NCBI GenBank assembly: GCA_021151535.1
Contig: JAGKXC010000002.1
Coordinates: forward strand, 1-64,000
Source of the DNA: Sphingobacteriia bacterium
Lineage (GTDB): Bacteria > Bacteroidota > Bacteroidia > NS11-12g > UBA955
Direction: 5' to 3'
Length of the DNA stretch: 64,000 nt
Both the position numbers and the translations under genes were made by a program. Of this stretch, positions 42,609 to 51,676 are shown in pieces; positions within the stretch are counted from its first letter, which is position 1, and every line of letters begins with the position of its first letter. The notes beneath the pieces are model-generated. The model did not search any database and was not told where the DNA came from. It saw only the letters and a program-made list of their open reading frames with translations.

Positions 42609-43352
42609 ATGGCATATACGCAACAAGACTTGTTGGATGCAGGTGTACATTTCGGACACCTTACCCGCAAATGGAATCCAAAGATGGCTTCATACATTTT
42701 CATGGAGCAGAATGGTATCCATATCATTGATTTGAAAAAGACAGAGGCGAAATTAGAAGAAGCGAAAGTTGCTGCTAAGAATATCGCTCGTTCAGGAAGA
42801 AGAATTTTGTTTGTAGCTACCAAAAAGCAGGCGAAAGAAATCGTTGGCGAATTGGCTGCTAATGCAAACATGCCTTTTGTTACTGAGCGCTGGTTAGGTG
42901 GTATGCTTACCAACTTCCAAACTGTACGTAAGAGTATCAAGCGTATGCAGGGCATTGATAAAATGTCTAACGATGGAACATTTGAGCGTATCAACAAAAA
43001 AGAGCGTTTGATGTTGGATCGTGAACGTGCAAAGTTGAAAATTGTATTGGGTGGTATCGAAGATATGACGAAACTTCCTGGTGCATTATTCATCGTTGAC
43101 GTTAAGCGTGAGCATTTGGCTATCGCAGAAGCGCATCGTTTGGGAATTCCTACAATCGCTTTGGTTGATACCAACTCAGATCCTACATTGGTGGATTATG
43201 CTATACCTGGTAACGATGATGCTTCAAAGAGCATTCAGTTAATCGTTGGTGAAATTGCAAATGCAATCGCTGAAGGTTCTGCAGAAAGAAAGAGAGAAAA
43301 GTCAGAAGATGAAACTCCATCAGCTGAAAAACACGAGTCTGTTGAAGCTTAA
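42609..43352 (+). CDS. rpsB: Ribosomal protein uS2
   Basis: Small-subunit protein needed for bS1 binding. The 247 residues show [24 protein letters not shown], the helical segment [65 protein letters not shown] and a charged C-terminal tail. Third gene of the rplM operon, 13 nt before tsf, which is its near-universal partner. Confidence 0.98.
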   Translation: MAYTQQDLLDAGVHFGHLTRKWNPKMASYIFMEQNGIHIIDLKKTEAKLEEAKVAAKNIARSGRRILFVATKKQAKEIVGELAANANMPFVTERWLGGMLTNFQTVRKSIKRMQGIDKMSNDGTFERINKKERLMLDRERAKLKIVLGGIEDMTKLPGALFIVDVKREHLAIAEAHRLGIPTIALVDTNSDPTLVDYAIPGNDDASKSIQLIVGEIANAIAEGSAERKREKSEDETPSAEKHESVEA

Positions 43353-43365
43353 TTGAAAAAATAAA

Positions 43366-44199
43366 ATGTCGAATATTAGTGCTGCTGAAGTAAATAAATT
43401 ACGCCAAATGACCGGTGCCGGTTTGATGGATTGTAAAAAGGCATTGGCTGAAACAGGTGGTGATTTTGATCAAGCTGTAGATTATTTGCGTAAAAAAGGT
43501 GCAAAGATATCTGCAAACAGAGCTGATCGTGAGGCTAAAGAAGGTGCGGTTATCGCTATTACCAATGACGCTCGTAACTTGGGTGTAATTGTTGAATTGA
43601 ATTGCGAAACTGACTTCGTAGCTAAGAATGAAGGTTTTGTTGCTTTGGCAAATGAGATTGCTACTATCGCTTTGAATCATAAGCCTGCATCATTGGACGC
43701 TTTGAAAGCATTGCCATTTCAAAATGTAACTATCGCTGACAGATTGTTAGATGAGGTTGCTAAGATTGGTGAGAAGATAGATGTAAATAAATATGAGCTT
43801 GTATCTGGTGAGAACATTGTTTCTTATATCCACGGTGCAAACAGAATGGGTGTGTTGGTTGAATTGAACCTAGCTCCTTCTGAAGCGAATTTTGTAGCTG
43901 GAAAAGACGTTGCTATGCAAATTGCTGCTATGAATCCTATCGCAGTTAGCAAAGATGAAGTAGATTCATCTGTTGTTGAGCGTGAGTTGGAGATTGGTAA
44001 AGAGCAAGCACGTGCTGAAGGTAAGCCAGAAGCGATGTTGGAAAAAATTGCTCAAGGTAAATTGGAAAAATTCTACAAGGAAAGTACTTTGTTGGCTCAA
44101 GAATTTGTTAAGGACAGTTCTAAGAATGTGGCGAAGTATTTGGATGGAGTTGAATCTGGTTTAACTGTTAAGCAGTTTAAACGAGTAATGCTCGGATAA
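43366..44199 (+). CDS. tsf: Elongation factor Ts
   Basis: Nucleotide exchange factor for EF-Tu. The 277 residues have the N-terminal UBA-like domain ([37 protein letters not shown]), the core motif [15 protein letters not shown] (about residues 79-93, the Asp-Phe that intrudes into EF-Tu), a second subdomain with VLVELN, and the dimerisation region. The final gene of the ribosomal operon, followed 13 nt later by a strong terminator. Confidence 0.98.
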   Translation: MSNISAAEVNKLRQMTGAGLMDCKKALAETGGDFDQAVDYLRKKGAKISANRADREAKEGAVIAITNDARNLGVIVELNCETDFVAKNEGFVALANEIATIALNHKPASLDALKALPFQNVTIADRLLDEVAKIGEKIDVNKYELVSGENIVSYIHGANRMGVLVELNLAPSEANFVAGKDVAMQIAAMNPIAVSKDEVDSSVVERELEIGKEQARAEGKPEAMLEKIAQGKLEKFYKESTLLAQEFVKDSSKNVAKYLDGVESGLTVKQFKRVMLG

Positions 44200-44211
44200 T
44201 TTAAATCTTTT

Positions 44212-44248
44212 AAAAAAATCCCTCGTTTGTAACGAGGGATTTTTTTTG
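44212..44248 (+). terminator. Rho-independent terminator after tsf
   Basis: ATCCCTCGTT-TGT-AACGAGGGAT (44218-44240) is a perfect 10-bp stem flanked by A6 on the left and T8 on the right (T-run 44240-44248), so it can be bidirectional. It precedes pyrH by less than 20 nt. Confidence 0.93.
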
Positions 44249-44266
44249 CTAATTATGCAAAGTCAA

Positions 44267-44977
44267 ATGAAGTACAAAAGAATATTATTGAAATTAAGCG
44301 GTGAGGCTCTTTTGGGTTCTCAGAGTTATGGAATTGATGCTAAAGTATTAGAGCAATATGCTTATGAAGTTAAGGCAGTTGTAGATGCGGGCGTTGAAGT
44401 TGCTGTAGTTATTGGTGGTGGTAATATTTTTAGAGGTGTTCAAGGCGCTCAAGGTGGTGTGGTAGATCGCGCAACTGGTGATTACATGGGTATGTTGGCT
44501 ACAATGATTAATGCAATGGCATTGCAAGGTGCATTTGAAAAGGTTGGATTAAGAACTCGCTTACAATCTGCAATCAAAATGGAACAGATTGCCGAATCTT
44601 TTATCCGTAGAAGAGCAATGCGTCATTTAGAAAAAGGCCGTGTTGTGATTTTTGGTGCGGGTACTGGAAATCCATATTTTACAACTGATACTGCCGCCTC
44701 ATTAAGAGCTGTTGAGATTGAAGCTAATGTTGTAATCAAAGGAACTCGTGTAAATGGAATTTATGATTCTGATCCTTTGAAGAATCCGAATGCAAAAAAA
44801 TATGATCAAATAACTTTTAAGGAAGTATATGATATGGGATTGGAGGTTATGGACTTAACAGCAATTACCTTATGCCAAGAAAATAAACTCCCTATTGTTG
44901 TTTTTAATATGAACGAAGAAGGTAGTTTGATGCGCTTAATTCATGGAGAAACAGTAGGTACTGCTGTAACTGAGTAA
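44267..44977 (+). CDS. pyrH: Uridylate kinase
   Basis: Phosphorylates UMP to UDP for pyrimidine nucleotide synthesis. From ATG 44267 it has 236 residues: [64 protein letters not shown] and the C-terminal [17 protein letters not shown]. An ATG four codons upstream (44255) is a possible alternative start. It sits just behind the tsf terminator and is followed by its own terminator. The ribosome recycling factor gene frr, its usual downstream neighbour, is absent here. Confidence 0.96.
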   Translation: MKYKRILLKLSGEALLGSQSYGIDAKVLEQYAYEVKAVVDAGVEVAVVIGGGNIFRGVQGAQGGVVDRATGDYMGMLATMINAMALQGAFEKVGLRTRLQSAIKMEQIAESFIRRRAMRHLEKGRVVIFGAGTGNPYFTTDTAASLRAVEIEANVVIKGTRVNGIYDSDPLKNPNAKKYDQITFKEVYDMGLEVMDLTAITLCQENKLPIVVFNMNEEGSLMRLIHGETVGTAVTE

Positions 44978-45000
44978 TAAAAAAAATACATATAAAGACG

Positions 45001-45030
45001 GCCCTGAATCTCGTGATTTAGGGCTTTTTT
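45001..45030 (+). terminator. Rho-independent terminator after pyrH
   Basis: GCCCTGAATC-TCGT-GATTTAGGGC (10-bp stem with one G-U) is followed by TTTTTTG, 23 nt after the pyrH stop. Confidence 0.92.
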
Positions 45031-45126
45031 GTTTAAACAACATTTTGAGTTATGGATTTCGTCGAATATGCATTTAAAGCATCGATACCTTTGTGAATTG
45101 GCTAATTTGTTGTTATATATTGCGAT

Positions 45127-47808
45127 ATGCAAAAACTTATACGCGCTATATTTCTTGTTTTAGTTTTGGTTATAGTTACAGATGTGTTTTCGGATTCTAA
45201 TGGCCCCAGTGGGGGATATACCGGTGCTCCATCTGAAAGCAATTGTACTAGCTGTCATGCCACTTATTCTCTTCAAACTAGTGGTACCAAATATGATAAA
45301 TTAAAGTTGGAATCGAATTTTACAGGTAACGGCTATATTCCAGATTCTACTTATACTATTAAGATTTCATATAAGGAAACGGGAAAGTCGCGTTATGGAT
45401 TTCAACTAACAGCATTGGATGTTGCTACCAATTCAGCAGCGGGTACATTTTCTACAACAGATTCTAGAACTCAAACAGGTACAAATACTGTTTCATCTAA
45501 AACAAGGTATTTTATTGAGCATACTAAAACAGGTACAGCAACGGTTGCCACTGATTCAACTGCTTGGATCATCAAGTGGAAAGCGCCGAATAAGCAGGTT
45601 GGTAAAATTAGATTTTATATGAATTTTAATGTTGCCGATGGGAACAATAACGACAATAATGATTACATATATAAAAAATCTTGGGATTTAGACCCTTCAT
45701 CCTTATTGCCTGTGGCGGATGTAAAAATAAAAGATACCATTATATGTAGTGGCAAGGCGATTCAGTTTTTGGGATCTGGAACACAGAGCCCCAATACCTT
45801 TGCATGGATATTTACAGGCGGGAATATTACAACTTCCAATAGTCAGAATCCTTTAGTTACGTTTCCTTCTTCAGGTAACTTTTATGCTGTTTTAACTGTG
45901 AAAAATTCAAAAGGAACATCATTGCCTGATACATTTAGATTTAAAGTTTTGGCTGGTGCTGTCAAGCCAACGTTAACAGCTCCTACTGCCGTTTCAATTT
46001 GTACTGGCGACTCCACGAGATTGTCGGTGAATTCAATTACTGGTCATACAATCACATGGCTACCCGTGGATAACAAAAAAAGTTCACTATTTGTGAAGGA
46101 TTCTGGTGTTTATTATGCGATGAGCACTAATTCTGTTGGATGTACCAAAAATAGTGATAATGTGAAGGTTTCATTATTGAGAAAACCCGAAGGTTTGATA
46201 TTTACAAAGTCAAATGATACTACTTATTGTTTAAATTCAAGTTTTCAAATTGGAGTAAAGAATAAATATGCTCCAATAATAGATTCGGTATCGTCTGTTT
46301 CTAATAAATCCGGATTCACATATGATTCAACATTTATCCAATCTTTCAATACTTCTGGCACAAAAACAGTAAGTGCTTGGTTGAAATCCAAAGAGGGTTG
46401 TGTTTCTTCAACGATACAATTAAAGGTTGTTGTTTTAGATTCGGCTATTGCGCCAATTCCTAATGCCGTTGACGTACAATATACTTCTATCAAATTTGCA
46501 TGGAAGAAGCAGAAGAATACAAATTATGAGTTTAGTATAGATGGAGGTAAAAATTGGATACTTACCAATAATGGTGGCCAAGACACTTCAACAGTTATTT
46601 TAACACCTACTGGTAATTATTTGGTGAATTTCTATGTGAGAGGTATTGTTTTGGATCGCTGTGGCAAAACAAAGGTGGGACAATTGTCGATTCGATCAAA
46701 GGCATGTTCGCCGATAATTTTTAGCGTTACTGCCAAGCCAGTTTCCAATTCTTGCAAAGATTCGATGTTGAATTTGCAATTAAACGCGCCAGGGATTGCA
46801 AATTATCGCTGGGCAGTAGGGAAGGATACATTTGACAATAAAAATGCCGCACAATGGAAATTAATGGCAAAAAACAATCTAATAACTTTGGGTTTGATGG
46901 ATATGAATGCGATAATATGTGGATACACAGAAAAGAATTTGCAATGGATAGGTGAGGAAACGCCAATGTTAAAATTGAATTTTTCTGGCGATTCTGTTTT
47001 CTGCAGATCCAGTCAAGATGCAACCATTGATCTTGGTGTTAAGTTTACATCGCCCGTTAAAAAGAATACACTTTACAGCTATTTCGATACAACAAAATTG
47101 AATTTTAAGGATAGTTTGTTTCAAGTTCAAGTGCGTGTAAGTGGAAGTCATCCTGGTGTTTATGTGCGTGCTCAATCCGATAGTGGTTGCGTTTCGAAAA
47201 CGGATTTAACAGGATTGGTAATAAAAAATCTACCCTTGGTTTCTATTTCACAATCGAACATGGGAGATTATCAATATTCATGGAGCATGGGGTCTACTAC
47301 TGCTGTTCAATATAATTGGACCATTGAAGGGTTGGATTATTCTGGTAAAAATATAGGGCCTTTCGATTATTATAATTATCGCGGCAAATATGTGCATGTG
47401 CGGGCCAAATTAACAGAGCCGGGAGATGGATGTTCAAATACCATATCTGATTCATTTTTAATTGATGTTTTGGGTGTGAAAAAAATGGATGCTGAGCGTC
47501 TAATAGCGTTTGGGCCTAATCCTTTAAAGTCGGGCGATAAATTAATTGTTGATTTCGGTTCCAGTAGTACCAATTTAATTCAAACAAAAACAAAGCTACA
47601 GGTTCGTATATTTGATGCTACTGGTAAGTTGGTTCAAGAATCAGTAGAAGTTGTAGTAGAGGGCAAGTTGATAGTAGAAACAGAGAAGTTAGTTGCTGGA
47701 TTGTATCAAGTTGAAATGGCTGCATTGCCTGGAGCAGAGGCTAATTTCAGTTCAGCTATAAAAACGGTATTAAGCAACAAGATGAAATTGGTTGTGTTGC
47801 AAAAATAA
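45127..47808 (+). CDS. Secreted CxxCH/PKD-type protein with T9SS sorting domain
   Basis: An 893-residue exported protein. After a signal peptide (LIRAIFLVLVLVIVTDVFS) comes a choice-of-anchor/reeler-like domain that carries a c-type heme-like motif CTSCH (Cys40, Cys43, His44) in the context GGYTGAPSESNCTSCHA. PKD-like and Ig-like modules follow (about 200-290 with FLGSGTQSPNTFAWIFTGG, then about 290-760), and a C-terminal T9SS type A domain (FGPNPLKSGDKLIVDFG ... VAGLYQVEM). The role is unknown: heme binding, adhesion or redox are open, and a lone CxxCH does not prove heme attachment. A single-gene unit. Confidence 0.78.
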   Translation: MQKLIRAIFLVLVLVIVTDVFSDSNGPSGGYTGAPSESNCTSCHATYSLQTSGTKYDKLKLESNFTGNGYIPDSTYTIKISYKETGKSRYGFQLTALDVATNSAAGTFSTTDSRTQTGTNTVSSKTRYFIEHTKTGTATVATDSTAWIIKWKAPNKQVGKIRFYMNFNVADGNNNDNNDYIYKKSWDLDPSSLLPVADVKIKDTIICSGKAIQFLGSGTQSPNTFAWIFTGGNITTSNSQNPLVTFPSSGNFYAVLTVKNSKGTSLPDTFRFKVLAGAVKPTLTAPTAVSICTGDSTRLSVNSITGHTITWLPVDNKKSSLFVKDSGVYYAMSTNSVGCTKNSDNVKVSLLRKPEGLIFTKSNDTTYCLNSSFQIGVKNKYAPIIDSVSSVSNKSGFTYDSTFIQSFNTSGTKTVSAWLKSKEGCVSSTIQLKVVVLDSAIAPIPNAVDVQYTSIKFAWKKQKNTNYEFSIDGGKNWILTNNGGQDTSTVILTPTGNYLVNFYVRGIVLDRCGKTKVGQLSIRSKACSPIIFSVTAKPVSNSCKDSMLNLQLNAPGIANYRWAVGKDTFDNKNAAQWKLMAKNNLITLGLMDMNAIICGYTEKNLQWIGEETPMLKLNFSGDSVFCRSSQDATIDLGVKFTSPVKKNTLYSYFDTTKLNFKDSLFQVQVRVSGSHPGVYVRAQSDSGCVSKTDLTGLVIKNLPLVSISQSNMGDYQYSWSMGSTTAVQYNWTIEGLDYSGKNIGPFDYYNYRGKYVHVRAKLTEPGDGCSNTISDSFLIDVLGVKKMDAERLIAFGPNPLKSGDKLIVDFGSSSTNLIQTKTKLQVRIFDATGKLVQESVEVVVEGKLIVETEKLVAGLYQVEMAALPGAEANFSSAIKTVLSNKMKLVVLQK

Positions 47809-48038
47809 TTGAATTTATTGCAGGCTTTAATTCAGGTACCTTGCAATTTATGAAGTGATAATTTTTGTTGGATTGCTTGCTGAATAGGTTTTGGCATACA
47901 CTTAAGCGCTAGGATTTTGCCTATAGGTGTTTTGATACTGAGGCTATTTATTTGATTGTTGCATTTTTTAATTAGAAGGGTTAGCCGAAATAGAAATCGG
48001 TTGGGCATTCTTTCAAAATGTATGGAAAGTGTAGAAAC
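47809..48038. other. Intergenic region without a recognised feature
   Basis: About 230 nt between the secreted protein gene and the rpsT terminator. I see no open frame of convincing quality, no tRNA-like cloverleaf, no strong hairpin with a U-tract for the plus-strand gene, and no clear promoter. Confidence 0.5.
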
Positions 48039-48069
48039 AAAAAATACAGCCTTTGATTTAGGCTGTATT
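48039..48069 (-). terminator. Rho-independent terminator after rpsT
   Basis: On the minus strand AATACAGCCT, a 7-nt loop, AGGCTGTATT (48069-48043) form a perfect 10-bp stem, followed by a T6 run that overlaps the end of the stem (48044-48039), about 50 nt after the rpsT stop. Confidence 0.88.
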
Positions 48070-48119
48070 AATATGGACTAATCTATACAGACCAGTCTCC
48101 AAATGTTGTTATCTAAAGA

Positions 48120-48374
48120 TTATGCTAAAGAATTAACGTGTTTCTGTAAACTTGACTTCAAATTGGAAGCCTTGTTCTTATGAATTACGTTTTTCTTAGC
48201 AAGCTTGTCTAAAGCAGCAAAAGCTGTAGCCAATAATGATTGAGCTTCTGACTTAGATTCAGACTTACGGATATTCTTCACGATAGTACGAGCTGTTTTG
48301 TGCTGATAACGATTCAAGTCGCGTTTTGCAGCGTTTGCTCTGATTCTCTTGATAGCGGACTTATGATTTGCCAT
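48120..48374 (-). CDS. rpsT: Ribosomal protein bS20
   Basis: Small-subunit protein that binds 16S rRNA. The 84 residues start MANHKSAIKRIRANAAKRDLNRYQHKTARTIVKNIRKSESK, typical of the family, and the C-terminal half contains DKLAKKNVIHKNKASNLKSSLQKHVNSLA. It is a monocistronic gene with a consensus promoter and its own terminator. Confidence 0.98.
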   Translation of the reverse strand: MANHKSAIKRIRANAAKRDLNRYQHKTARTIVKNIRKSESKSEAQSLLATAFAALDKLAKKNVIHKNKASNLKSSLQKHVNSLA

Positions 48375-48394
48375 TTCTTCTCAAAAAAGGAGTG

Positions 48395-48425
48395 CAAAGA
48401 TAAGGAGTCGTTGGCGAATTATCAA
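48395..48425 (-). promoter_or_regulatory. Promoter of rpsT
   Basis: Minus-strand TTG (48425-48423), 20 nt, TATCTTTG (48402-48395). It ends 20 nt before the ATG at 48374. TATCTTTG recurs as the -7 element of three other minus-strand genes in this part of the window. Confidence 0.65.
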
Positions 48426-48447
48426 CATGTATTGAAAAATATTCTAA

Positions 48448-48777
48448 TTAATCTTCATGTTCAGGTGCTAAACGAACAATTAAGCCATCCATTTCTGGAT
48501 TTAAGTGCAGTTGACAGCCTAATCTACTGTTGTTTTTTACAAAGAATGCTTGGTCTAGCATCGCCAGTTCGTCATCACTTTGTTCAGGAAGCTCATGATC
48601 GCTTTCAACATACACTTGACAAGTAGCGCACATTGCCATTCCGCCGCATTCTCCTTTCACAGGAAGTTCGGCTACTTTGCAGAACTCCATGAGGTTGAGA
48701 CTCATATCGGTTGGAGCTTCGTATTTATTGCTGTTGCCGTTTCTATCGATGATGGTAATATTGATGGTGTTTTCCAT
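48448..48777 (-). CDS. Adrenodoxin-type 2Fe-2S ferredoxin
   Basis: A 109-residue electron carrier. Cys ligands appear in GECGGMAMCATCQVYV (about residues 42-57) and in LGCQLHL (Cys near 87), the spacing of the adrenodoxin/Isc-type ferredoxins. VRLAPEHED closes the protein. Not part of an isc cluster here; it follows the histidine-phosphatase gene by 5 nt, so the two are cotranscribed. Partner enzymes cannot be named from context. Confidence 0.9.
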   Translation of the reverse strand: MENTINITIIDRNGNSNKYEAPTDMSLNLMEFCKVAELPVKGECGGMAMCATCQVYVESDHELPEQSDDELAMLDQAFFVKNNSRLGCQLHLNPEMDGLIVRLAPEHED

Positions 48778-48782
48778 GTAAT

Positions 48783-49433
48783 TTAAGGGATAATTGTATC
48801 TAAATGTTCTTGGCTATTTTGGGTAATGATGTTGTAATGATAGCTGCCTACTGGTTTTTCAAGTACATAAAGGCAAACATTGTTATGAGGGAAAATATCC
48901 ATTTCTTGAAGAGGTGTGTTTGTAAGAAGGCAAAGAAATCCGCGCATTGCTCTTCCATGCATGCAAATAAGAACGGGCGATAGGTTTTCTGCTTCAATTT
49001 TATTGAGCCCAACCTTCTGTCGATCTTGCATTTCAGTGGGCGTTTCTCCCCCTTCAACGGCTTCATTTAAAAAGCCCTCGCGCCATCTTTTTAATTGGTT
49101 AAAAAAGAGCTTTTTGGTGTCTTCGTCTTGGATTTTCCCTTCTAAAATTCCCCAATTAATTTCATTCAATTCGGGTAGTATTTCTATGGGTATATTCAAA
49201 GAATTGAATGGAGCCACGGTTTGGTGGGTTCGTTTCAATGAGCTCACATAAATCTTTTGAAAAGGAATATGGTTAAACCTAGAGAAAAAAGCCTCTGCTT
49301 GTTTTATACCGGTATTGTTTAAATCTGTATCAACCCCCGAACCCTGAACAATGCCCATTTGATTAAAGTCGGTTTGTCCATGTCTGATGATATAAATTGT
49401 TTTTGTGGATGTAAGGGTTGATTTTTGCAACAT
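48783..49433 (-). CDS. Histidine phosphatase family protein
   Basis: Phosphoglycerate-mutase-like phosphatase of 216 residues. The phospho-acceptor His18 lies in IIRHGQTDFNQMGIVQG, followed by the second-loop GWGI-like ELNEINWGILEGK region and the second His in CMHGRAMRGFLC. Length and motifs fit broad-specificity phosphatases (CobC/GpmB-like) rather than true phosphoglycerate mutase. The start is only 7 nt from the divergent isochorismate synthase start, so the two promoters lie inside one another's gene ends. Confidence 0.88.
   Translation of the reverse strand: MLQKSTLTSTKTIYIIRHGQTDFNQMGIVQGSGVDTDLNNTGIKQAEAFFSRFNHIPFQKIYVSSLKRTHQTVAPFNSLNIPIEILPELNEINWGILEGKIQDEDTKKLFFNQLKRWREGFLNEAVEGGETPTEMQDRQKVGLNKIEAENLSPVLICMHGRAMRGFLCLLTNTPLQEMDIFPHNNVCLYVLEKPVGSYHYNIITQNSQEHLDTIIP
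49397..49427 (+). promoter_or_regulatory. Promoter of the isochorismate synthase gene
   Basis: TTG (49397-49399), 20 nt, GATTTTTG (49420-49427), one mismatch from TAnnTTTG. It ends 13 nt before the ATG at 49441 and lies inside the start of the divergent phosphatase gene. Confidence 0.4.
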
Positions 49434-49440
49434 TAACTAG

Positions 49441-50601
49441 ATGATAAAAGAAAGCAGCACAAAGATAATGCGAGATGGGTTAATGAAATGTGACTTTGGT
49501 AGGGTTGTTTTTTCTTTACCGGGTGATTTACATTGGCAAGTGTTGGAGGGTCCTGTTTTTTGGGATGAAAAAGATACAGAAAAGGCAGGACGATTAGAGG
49601 GGTTTTTGGGCAATAAATCTTTGCATAAACAACAATTTGTGTTTCGTGAGTTTGCTGAAAATGGAGCTTTAGGATGCATTGAAGGGGACTTATGGCGATG
49701 CAATCAATTGGATGATTTGAAGCAGAATTCTTGGTTTCAAATTGCAAAGATTGAATCTTTAAAAAAAGAAATTGAGGAAAAGGAGGTACTGGGTTATGGA
49801 GAAATCGATGAAGGTAAACAACATTCATTATTTACTACATGGGTTGCCCAAGTGAAATCAGAAATCGCCCTAGGAAATTTTTCCAAAATCGTTGCGGCTC
49901 GAAAGGAGAAGCTTTCTGTTATGTATGAAAATGTAGATGTTTTGTCAACTTTGGAGGATTTAAGAATGCAATTTGCCAATGCGTTGGTATTTGCTCTACA
50001 ATTGGGCGATGAAGCGATTTGGATAGGCTGTACACCTGAAAAGTTGATGGTGTTAGAAAAGGGGTTGGCACATGTGCACGCTTTGGCAGGAACAATCACC
50101 AAAGATCAGGAGCATTCCTGGACCTCGAAAGAGGAACAAGAACAACAGGTTACTCATGATTTTGTGGGAAGTATTCTAAAGCAAAATGATGTTGTAGATT
50201 TTCATAGTACTGCAGTGCAGGAAGTTTCCATGGGTGATATTAAGCATCTAGCAACCGAATATGTTTTTTCTTTATCCTATGGCGATGTTGCTCATTGGAT
50301 TGAACAGCTACATCCAACGCCAGCAGTGGGAGGTTGGCCACAAAAGGAAGCATGGCGTTGGTTGAATGAGTGCGAAGTTTTGGATCGTAAATTCTATGCG
50401 GGATGGCTGGGTTTGTTGAACCCGGATGTGCAGGAGGCGCATATGTTTGTTACATTGCGTTGTGCTGAAATAAGTAAAGAGGGTGTGTTTTTGTATGCAG
50501 GGGGAGGTATTAATAACGCATCTGATCCGGAAACGGAGTGGAAAGAAACGGCTGCAAAAATGAATGTGATTAAAGGAAGCTTACGGTATTGGGAAGATTG
50601 A
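49441..50601 (+). CDS. menF: Isochorismate synthase
   Basis: Chorismate-binding enzyme that makes isochorismate for menaquinone. In 386 residues the family blocks are KIVAARKEKLSV, FALQLGDEAIWIGCTPEKLMVLEKGLAHVHALAGTI, the long C-terminal part with LHPTPAVGGWPQKEAWRWL, RKFYAGWLGLLNPDVQEAHMFVTLRCAEI and LYAGGGINNASDPETEWKET. The PTPAVGG motif and the AG...F.GxLG region support MenF/EntC rather than anthranilate synthase. No other men gene lies nearby. In-frame ATGs at 49468 and 49483 are alternative starts, but the promoter position fits 49441. Confidence 0.9.
   Translation: MIKESSTKIMRDGLMKCDFGRVVFSLPGDLHWQVLEGPVFWDEKDTEKAGRLEGFLGNKSLHKQQFVFREFAENGALGCIEGDLWRCNQLDDLKQNSWFQIAKIESLKKEIEEKEVLGYGEIDEGKQHSLFTTWVAQVKSEIALGNFSKIVAARKEKLSVMYENVDVLSTLEDLRMQFANALVFALQLGDEAIWIGCTPEKLMVLEKGLAHVHALAGTITKDQEHSWTSKEEQEQQVTHDFVGSILKQNDVVDFHSTAVQEVSMGDIKHLATEYVFSLSYGDVAHWIEQLHPTPAVGGWPQKEAWRWLNECEVLDRKFYAGWLGLLNPDVQEAHMFVTLRCAEISKEGVFLYAGGGINNASDPETEWKETAAKMNVIKGSLRYWED
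49460..49467 (-). promoter_or_regulatory. -7 element of the histidine phosphatase-ferredoxin operon
   Basis: Minus-strand TATCTTTG (49467-49460) matches the -7 consensus and ends 26 nt before the ATG at 49433, inside the coding start of the divergent gene. No TTG at ideal spacing. Confidence 0.4.
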
Positions 50602-50627
50602 AATGCTCTTGTAAACAAAATTTCTAA

Positions 50628-51596
50628 TTATTCCCCGTCGGAATTGGGGTCGGGTTTGAAAAGATTGCCCGGACCTTTTTCTGCAGGAGGTTCTGTGGGC
50701 ATGGGACGTTCGGGAAGTATATTGGGTTTTTCCTCTTGCCCGAAATCTGTTAAATCACTGGGGGCCATCACCCAAAAACCACTTTTGTTGGGTTTAAAGA
50801 TGGAATAATCGCCCGTTGGGATATAGTAATATGGATTTCCTTTTACAGCAGGATATGGAGGGCCTAACTCATCGCATACAATGATATTTTTATCGGCTAA
50901 ATATCGCAGTACCATTTTTGCGCCTTTGTGATATTCCCACATCCACCGCACTTCTGGGCTGGGGTCTTCTATACTTTCTCGGAAAAGAGGTTTGCCCCAT
51001 TGGGGTTCGTTGTTTTCAAAGTAAAGTACATCCATGACAGAGCGGTTTGAGTGAATATTGTGTCCATCAAAACCGAGAACAATATAATGGTGTTTGTAAG
51101 GTTTTGAGATAGGGATTATTTGGTAATAAAGTGCACCAAACCATTCTGGGTAGCTAATCGTTGCTTCTGAAAAATCCTTAGGCAAAGCATCAACTGAATC
51201 GCGTAACGGGAAAACTTGAATTCCTCTTCTGGTTTTTCTCTGAATGAAACCGTAATGGTAAAAAGTGCCGGATTGGGGAATGACATTAAAGCTAAAAACG
51301 CGCACATTGCATTTTGTTGCAGAAGCAATGGCTACGGTTGTATGTTTTAGCAAATCAAATGGGTAGCTGAAAGATGCAGGTTGTTTGAGTAATTCTTCCA
51401 ATTTTGCGGCTACAAATTCAGCAGCAGCAAATTTTGCGGAATCATTTTCTCCAGCAATTATCCATGGTGAAACTTGGATTAATTCTTGTTCCGCCATCAT
51501 TATTTCCACGTTTTGGGCAGTGAGTTTGTTATTTGCCATTGCAAACAAGTTTACTGCCCAAAACAGGAAAAGGTAAAAGAGATGTTTTCTTACCAT
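50628..51596 (-). CDS. Exported protein of unknown function, 322 aa
   Basis: I do not recognise the family. A signal peptide (MVRKHLFYLFLFWAVNLFAMA) precedes a mixed alpha/beta domain with FAAAEFVAAKLEELLK, FHYGFIQRKTRRGIQVFPL, PEWFGALYYQIIPI and YIVLGFDGHNIHSNRSVMDVLYF, then VRWMWEYHKGAKMVLRYLADKNIIVCDELGPP. The C-terminus is Pro-rich (RPMPTEPPAEKGPGNLFKPDPN). It lacks a T9SS sorting domain, so it is probably periplasmic. Converges with menF and lies downstream of nothing on its strand. A conserved but undescribed envelope protein. Confidence 0.7.
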   Translation of the reverse strand: MVRKHLFYLFLFWAVNLFAMANNKLTAQNVEIMMAEQELIQVSPWIIAGENDSAKFAAAEFVAAKLEELLKQPASFSYPFDLLKHTTVAIASATKCNVRVFSFNVIPQSGTFYHYGFIQRKTRRGIQVFPLRDSVDALPKDFSEATISYPEWFGALYYQIIPISKPYKHHYIVLGFDGHNIHSNRSVMDVLYFENNEPQWGKPLFRESIEDPSPEVRWMWEYHKGAKMVLRYLADKNIIVCDELGPPYPAVKGNPYYYIPTGDYSIFKPNKSGFWVMAPSDLTDFGQEEKPNILPERPMPTEPPAEKGPGNLFKPDPNSDGE

Positions 51597-51676
51597 AGAT
51601 TTTGATTCTACTTAACCGGGAAAAAGAAAACGTTATTTACCTAGATTTATTATAGTTTTTTTGGTAAAACTGGCGA

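Noticed and set aside
47809..48038. Possible tRNA or small RNA in the gap
   Set aside because: No cloverleaf, no TTCRA loop with matching stem and no U-tract; nothing to support a call.
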